DNA of 64,000 bases from Hyaloperonospora brassicae (taxonomy: Eukaryota > Oomycota > Peronosporomycetes > Peronosporales > Peronosporaceae), in NCBI GenBank assembly GCA_947650285.1, contig CANTFL010000057.1, positions 124,001-188,000 on the forward strand. Reading direction: 5' to 3'. Positions 56,966 through 64,000 of this stretch are shown here, piece by piece. The stretch's first letter is position 1, and every line of letters begins with the position of its first letter. The notes under the pieces are model-generated. The model ran no database searches. It was not told the DNA's origin and saw only the letters and a program-made list of their open reading frames with translations. The translations under genes were made by a program, and so were the position numbers.

Positions 56966-59900
56966 TTTTCTTTATCGACTGATCTTCAACGTAATCTTCC
57001 CCATGCTTATAACCCCATCTCCGTGACTCGCACCCTTCTCCCGTCGTACTTTAACCCGATATCGCACGTCCCCTCCTGAATGATCTGATATCCGGTTATG
57101 TCTAAGCTTCCAGTGGACGCGATCTGATCAATTTTGGGACCGGCGTTGCCAACCGTTAATTGACTCGGATATACCTGGAACGTTATCAGTTCCCATACAG
57201 CAAATTTTCATAGTCGCTTCACCACTTATTTTTTGTTTTGTTTCTGTCTTTCTCAAGTCAATAATATTCATTTGCCTTATGAAGTAAGTACGTTGGCGTT
57301 TTGCCCGATTGAGATAACAAGGCTTGTGTTCATTGACTTCTCCTTCAGTCTCAAACTGTCACATGTATGTCTTTACATAGCGTGAGATTTAATCATAATG
57401 ACGGAAAATGCGAGTATGGTAATCCGTTGTGAGTTTCTGCTAAGGCAGACCAGCAAACACTAATCTAATTACAGACGCTACCTGTACAATCATGTTATTT
57501 GAGAATTTATCTCATGTCGTTGTACACCGAAGTGATAGTCCTAAGAATATTATCATACGGCGCTTTAGCAAGATACCTTTGGTCATACCTTTGTCAACTA
57601 TTAGCAAAATAGGCTTTGGACAGGTGTGTCCTGGCCATTCGTGCCAGACCAAAATTTACGATACACCCTTTGTGACGGAAATTTTTCAAAAATATCTTTC
57701 TTGCCTGCCACTTTAGTCTATTCAATGCAGGATCGCCAGTATTTTGGGACGTAAACGTTCACATGTAAACCATGATCTTTGTTTAAAGAACTTGTGCCAT
57801 ATCACCCATCACCCCCAAACAAATGCGCAACGTTTCGTCGCTTAAAACACCTTGATCAAGTGCCAGGCAGAGTGAAATAATATCAAACTCTGCTGTTGAA
57901 CACACAGCACTTATTAGACGTGCAAATGCACCATTGGATTGTCAACGGTGACTTTAAGCAGAAAAATACCGAATCCTGCTGCTCTGGTATCGATTACGTT
58001 TGCAAATCCCGTTTTCATTAATTGCCATTAGTTACCGTCCATGCTCTATAGCGCGGTAAAATGGTCTCTGCACGCTGTAATGTGGATATTTAAAATAGTG
58101 TCAAATTCCAGTGACTTATATCGTAATTCATATCTATCAGATTAATTGGTCAAGATCCCCAATCGATACTTGTCGTTTGTGCAAAAATCAATGTGCATTA
58201 ATTAAAAGTTTTTAAGGAACTGTTCTCATTTAGCTCGTTTGCCCAAGTATTGGTCACTAGACCGAGAACAATATAATATGACTCCTCGTCTTTTCTTTTA
58301 AGTCCTGATAGTACTCCTAAAATGATATCCACCACAATGAAAGCAACTTTACTTGGAGAGTTAGCAGAAAGTTTATTTCCGGTACCTTTGCCACGAAATC
58401 TCTTGTCGGTTGGTGTATCGCTAAGATTTTTATGTCTCTTCTTTAGACGTTTATACTGTTATATAAATTTTCTTCCCAGTGCTTATATCTGGATTTTGGG
58501 GGAAACATCATCTCCGCGCAGAAAGTCAAGGGTGTAATTCGCCATATGAGCTAAACAGCACTTTTCGTCGTAGTTCGTCGTGGCACGTGTGTGTAGGTAG
58601 ACTTCGCAGCATGAGATCGACCGGTAATAGGCCACTAACCAAATTTGTCAGATTCTCGAGCTGAGCCCTGATATCAAACAGCTTTTGCGGGTGACTATGA
58701 ATATTCATTCCACTTGACCCGCAGGTGGATACCGTGCAATTCGGCCTGCAACCAAATTGATCTTCTGCGCTGTCGAAGCAGAATTCTTGTTACGTTTATA
58801 TACGTCCACGAGATTAGCCCACATCTCTGTGCCGGTTTTCGTCGTCTATAAGTATTTTGAAGCTGTCATCAATAGCAATCGCTCAATTAAAATCGTGATT
58901 TTGATTTGCTTTGTCCTATAATTTACTTTTTCCAATCGCTCCAGTTTGCCCCGATTCACTCATTCCCGACGAAAATTTGGTCCAGCAAGCTTTCTTTGAA
59001 TGCATTTATCACGGCGTGCTTGTAAATAGTCCTGTCGTCTGCGTTGCACCGAACGGGAGTCCCATCTGGGTAGCTTTTACAGTTTTTTCGCCGGTGTGCG
59101 TCACCGTCTGAGTCGGACAAAGACAACACGTTTGATCTTGTGTGTTATGATGACTTTGTATAATTACGCAGTCTATGGATCATTGGGCTCATACCCTAAT
59201 GCGAAATTACGAGGTAGACACACTCACAAATATTTTTTCACCTTTGGGAGAATTTGGCACTGGTATACGAATTCCAAAAGCTCTTTGTTGATCGTTTCCT
59301 GCGCTTGGTCGCGGGCTTTCTTCTCTGTGCTTCCTGTCTCGGATTTGCTTTCTAGATGTCTGTCTGGTCGCATCGACATCCTTTATTTTTAAATTAGCAT
59401 GCTTTATAGCGTCTTTAATTGCAACACGTTTTCATTTACACGCTAGACTATAAAAATATAGATTTAAGTAGCAGGGTTTGTTGCATACATGTTATCGTAA
59501 GGCCTCCTTGGTAGGTATCACGACTAAAAATAAATTTTGCTTTAGCTTGTACTATGTGTTTCGTAAAGCAACCTTATTTTTACAATTCGAAGTCTTCATA
59601 TCCACTACATACACCGTCTTTGCTCATGAAGTTGACTAAAACATCGTCCTCGACATTATCATCCACCGTAAAATTTGCGTGAAGTGACGCCTAAGCATTC
59701 TCTATCGCTACAAATGATAATCTTCATCGAAGCGATAAAATATTTAAGATTTATCATACAGGAAACTTGATGTTATAGGTAGTACCAGCAGGGAGACCAC
59801 CAAATCATTTCGTTGGTACTACACCACAACCTAACGTTTCTAAATCAACTGGGAGTCGCTTTCACGAATCCGCGAAGACAATTGATTGAAATGGCAATTT

Positions 59901-62573
59901 ATTGGTTTCTAATTCTCTGGGCGATGGTCTTCACACTTATTGGGCTATGGAATCTCGTGTCATGAAACATGAACACTTGAGCCGCTAATACACAGTCACT
60001 ACATTGCTTATGCTAATGTATACATTTTGAAGTCCATATGCACAAGTTTTAAGCGTAGATAAACAACAATAATTTATGACCGTGATATAGATTCGAAGCA
60101 AGTTACAGGTTGAGCAGGCTTGTAACCGTAAAGTTATTCTTGCTGACCGGGAAAAAGTCAGTGATAAGTAGCTGAACCTGATTTGTAAAATTTAAAATTA
60201 GTAAAAACACATCGTGATTGTTCTCCGTGATATAAGCGAGAATGGTATTTTTATATTACATCGAGTGAGCCACTGATTGATCCTATCGAGGTCATTTTAG
60301 CGTTCTAACGTTAGATTATCGTCATCTAGTCCATTTAAATGCGCTTAAGCGTTGCTTGGTATAATGTTCTAAGTACAGGTCAAAACGAATTTCATTTAGG
60401 GCCCCCATAAGTACCTCTCCACGGACACCGAATGCGTCTTGAGACTCGTAAATATTTTAAGTCAGATCCATCAATGTTGGTCAATCGGGGCGGTGGTGAA
60501 AGGGTCTACATGGACGTTGGTGAAGTCCGCAGAAGCATAGGCATCGTTACACAATCTTAGAATCTTCACGAGCTTCTATAACTGATGGTTGTTGTGCTAG
60601 TGTATGTTGAGTTGATAAAGGTTCGAAGTGAGTACATACAATATCGCCACATAAATTCTTCATGATTATGGTAGCCCATTACTTAGGATACTTACGACTA
60701 TCTCTAAGAAACGATTCATTATTAATGTAAAAAGAGTCTATACTGCTTTCATTACTTATGCCGTTGAGGTTGCTATTTGTTGTTTCGTTTATGCATCATG
60801 CAAATGAACACTGCACCAAGTAAATATAAAAGCCGTATGTAATTGAACGCCAAGGCTTCCAATCAACTCTTCACAATATGGATGATCGAATTTAGGGCCC
60901 TTTCAAGCAATGTATGCTGCGCTATTGATATCTGCTACACCAACAGTGTGTAATATCGAAATTAATGGTCAGTGCAAAAGATACGCTGATGTCCATCTGA
61001 TGAAACGTTTACAAATTCATTTTGTCTTAATTTATATTGTTTACTGGTCATTTTTTATTTACATAGAAAAAATTACGATTTGTATCGTCAATCCTTATAT
61101 AAACAATACACTAAAAGGACATCTGGCGTAGAAGCAGGTTTACCGATCGATATTAGCAATATTTAGGGATATAACACTAATCGTAGCAATCACTAGTCCT
61201 CCGGAGGTATAATTTTTGGATTTTCTTAACGAATGTGGACAGCAATATCGAATACGTGACCATTGTTACGAGAAGCGGGATCTTGTTACGTTATAACAAG
61301 TTTGTAAAACCGACCGTGTACATAAATGCCCATTAATGAGTTTACATTCAGACATTTTGAGAAGGTAGATCTCATCTAGCATACCAGAAAACAACATACA
61401 CTTCGTTGAGCTCAGCGATCCTAGTTAAATACGAACTTAATAGTTATACACACCATCATGTCTTTCCATGACATCATTGCAGCAAAGCTAGATAACTATG
61501 CAAAAATAGTTAGCTCCATGTGACCACAATGTCGGGTTCACATTAAATAAAACTCAAAGTGAGAGATTGAGGTGGAGGTAAATCTTTTTTGCAGCTTAGG
61601 ATAGCACAAAAGAAATCATCAAACAGGTGCGTCGGTCATCTTTGTAGACAAGCCTGAATGCATGAAACGATTGCTTGCTGTCGTGGCAAGCACGTAAGCC
61701 TTCGCGCCCAAAGATATAATATAATGACTAATGAAGTGGCTTACAGCGTCTTATAACGACGCATATGGCTTCAAATTGATCTTGGAGATTACCATATCGG
61801 GTAGAAATAGTGAACTTGAAATACATGTCCGTGAATGCCTATATATTGCAATCATTGAGGCAAGTTTATCTCGTTTGTGATAAGCTCGATAAAAACGAAG
61901 CATTAATACCTTTGTGTCCCCGATTTAAGTTCAGATGGAAAAAGAAGATGGCGGATAGATCTTATTAATTCAAGCTTCTTTTCTTGGCTAGTTCGAGAGA
62001 TCGGAGAAGGAATTGTATTAAACTGTCAGGTAAATAGTGTCATTGTATCATGTCAGCTCGATATTCGGACTGCAATATCAGTATAGGGTCCGTATCAGAA
62101 TCTGACCACAATTGGTCGACGTCAGACATTATTCTATGGTCGAGGGTACGCAAATAACGTTACGAAATCATTAACACGCAATAAGGAATACGCTGCTAAG
62201 TTATTTTATACGAATCATACGCTATCATAGGTACATGATTGGGCTATGAAATTGAACTTCATGGAGATGGTGACCAGTGTGAACCGCATGAATAGAGGCT
62301 ATTTTTGGCTACCAATTAAGCCTGGTAGTAACACCCGGCATGCATGAAGCCTACACCGCACGTTTCTCATCTCGATTGATCTGGATAAGCGATTCTTTTT
62401 ACTTTGAAGCATGCACTCAGAAAACTGTCCTGAATCGAATATATGTGGCTACCCCGAAACCAAACACTTCTGTCTCGCTACTACGCAATTCGTATCCATG
62501 ATCTGTTTGGCAAGAAATTAATGAGCTTCAACGACAAACAACTACCCCTTCGACCGGACGTAGTACCATGAAA
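56966..62573. other. AT-rich gene-free stretch
   Basis: No gene, tRNA or LTR pair is recognised. Open frames stay below 100 codons and lack motifs. Confidence 0.5.
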
Positions 62574-62720
62574 GGTCTGGGTACAAGATCGCGAGACGGG
62601 CCAAATGGTCAGAAAATTAATGAGATCGACATTTACACTAAAACAAATAAATCTTAAGGCATACCGTGATAATCATGTTAATACCTTTCTTCACCTCTAT
62701 CGCGTATAAGTTCCCGTGCA
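62574..62720 (+). repeat. Possible inverted fragment of the A/B repeat family
   Basis: CAAGATCGCGAGACGG occurs here on the plus strand and exactly on the minus strand of copies A and B. The frame reads KVWVQDRETGQMVRKLMRST, close to QDRETAQVVRTL in copy B. The fragment is otherwise diverged. Confidence 0.35.
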
Positions 62721-63387
62721 ATCGATTCCAACAACCAAATCCATATACTGTCAACTTTAGTATCTGCTCGAATTCACTAAAAGGTTGCAACTTGCCCTAA
62801 GGTCGGTAAAACATAAAGAGGGAGGCAATATATACGAAAACAAAGATTCCTTGAACAACATGTCTTCTAGGCATAAATGATGGTTCGGGATCACATCAGC
62901 AATTTCTTAACTACACCTCATCATACCACTTATCAGGAAACTGCAGCATATTATGAAATCTGGACAAATTTATTCATCGTCTTTCGTGACTTCGACCCGA
63001 TGCAACGGATTGGTAGAAACGGACTAAGTTTAGCGATTGCCAATGCAGATTAGACGAGGGATAAAATAACGATCCCACATGACAAATGTACTGGTTCATT
63101 ACAAGAATGTGTCTCACAAGTTTTAAAAAGAAAAATTGCCCTTTTCATCACGAAAATAAACAAATGCCCCACGTCCTACTTTGACGAACACGCTTAAGGG
63201 ATCATCGCACGTTTTCTTCCTGAACTATGTATGCACAAGACGACGTCTGCAGACATTAAAGTTTAAAATAGAAGACGAACACAAAGAATATATTCAATGG
63301 GGTCTATTGATATGAAAATGTGTTCTAAAGCATCAAGGCTGATAAGAAGGAAGGGAATGAGATCTCATGAGTAGAACAATATTAGTA
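62721..63387. other. AT-rich gene-free stretch
   Basis: Nothing recognised. Confidence 0.5.
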
Positions 63388-63660
63388 GCAATCGCAGCAC
63401 CTACGACAACATCAGCAGAAGAAATCTTAGTGGATACATAAGTAGCATCATCTACAGAGAAACACCAACAGCCGCAGCACCAATAACAATAACAGTAGCA
63501 GAGAAAGCAGTAGCAGCTATAGCAGTAACAGCATCAACAATCGATACTCAAACAACAACAGCATCCGCATCAACTACAACAACAGCAGTAGAAGCATCAA
63601 TAGTAGCAGCAACAGCGTCAACAATAGCAACTGAACAAACAATAGTAAAAGAAAAAACAT
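63388..63660. repeat. Degenerate CAN/AGC trinucleotide repeat
   Basis: About 270 bp with strict three-base periodicity built from CAA, CAG, AGC, ACA and TCA triplets (for example AGCAGTAACAGCATCAAC). Both strands stay open over it, which explains the long Leu/Val-rich minus-strand frames. It is low-complexity sequence, not evidence for a gene. Confidence 0.85.
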
Positions 63661-64000
63661 TAATATCAACAACATTAGCACGGACTGACTGTGTATACGG
63701 CCGCGACCGATGATACAAGACGCGATTACGTGCTCGTATCTCTCGTCTGCGCCTGCAACTGGTGGCCGCAAGCGCGGCAGAAATCTCTCCGCGGCTTCCC
63801 AAACAGAGCGGGGGTTGGTCACGGTCGTAAAATGAAAAAATGAAAATTACCACGGACGCGTGGTTTTATGTGTGCCACATTAACTATAGTGTACTAGGAC
63901 GAGAGGAATTTTTTATAAAGTTATTTGTCCGGGACATTTTTATATCTTCGTGATTAAATGCGACATTTTTTATTTTCCCTTACATAAATCAATAATTATA
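63661..64000. other. Right edge, no gene
   Basis: Moderate-GC patch at 63690-63830, then AT-rich. Nothing recognised. Confidence 0.45.

Noticed and set aside
63548..63853. Leu/Val-rich minus-strand frames suggesting membrane proteins
   Set aside because: They are translations of the degenerate CAN/AGC repeat; low complexity, no other support.
1..64000. CRISPR arrays, operons or bacterial regulatory sites
   Set aside because: The gene content, introns and LTR elements are eukaryotic; no regularly spaced short repeats were seen.

Overview
The window looks like nuclear DNA of an oomycete, probably a Peronosporales (Phytophthora or downy-mildew type) species. The reasons are: compact genes with introns of about 60-140 bp; a tandem CX4CX9CX2H 'WRKY19-like' zinc-finger protein of the kind expanded in oomycetes; an animal-type plasma-membrane Ca2+-ATPase; and gene islands of moderate GC set in AT-rich DNA full of decayed transposons. 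This placement is inference from gene content, not a database result.

Layout. 1-3.6 kb: no gene seen. 3.6-5.7 kb: the zinc-finger gene (-) and a possible small spliced gene (+). 6-17 kb: AT-rich, gene-poor DNA with a tRNA-like pol III element, two perfect hairpins and a short tandem duplication. 17.0-17.9 kb: a decayed pogo/Tigger-like transposase (-). 18.3-35.4 kb is the gene island: CENP-S/MHF1 histone-fold protein (+, four short exons), an unidentified spliced locus (-), a complete PMCA-type Ca2+ pump (-), two unidentified spliced loci (-), an SLC34-type Na+/phosphate cotransporter (+), a 52-residue spliced ORF (-) and an MPPE1/PGAP5/Cdc1-type GPI-anchor phosphoesterase (-, one intron). 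36-41 kb: gene-poor, with a possible solo LTR.

41.2-53.9 kb is a nested transposon. A degenerate Ty1/copia element (+ strand; gag, protease, integrase and RT pieces recognisable) has its gag gene split by a young 7812-bp Ty3/gypsy chromovirus (- strand), with two 320-bp LTRs that differ at 4 positions and a 5-bp ACAAT target duplication. The Ty3 coding region is near-continuous but carries three in-frame stops, three 1-nt frame breaks that all lie in G runs, and Asn at the second catalytic Asp of integrase. Its 3' part also holds a long protein-like reading frame on the opposite strand (Arg/Ser-rich plus coiled coil). That antisense gene candidate is the most unusual thing in the window.

54-64 kb: AT-rich relic DNA with two diverged copies of another repeat (50.3-51.1 and 55.7-56.3 kb), a possible third inverted piece at 62.6 kb, a GATC-dense minisatellite at 56.4-57.0 kb and a degenerate trinucleotide repeat near the right end. 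The host genes do not form an operon or one pathway: they serve Ca2+ export, phosphate uptake, GPI-anchor remodelling and DNA repair/kinetochore function. Most unidentified spliced models come from reading splice signals and open frames by eye and carry low confidence.
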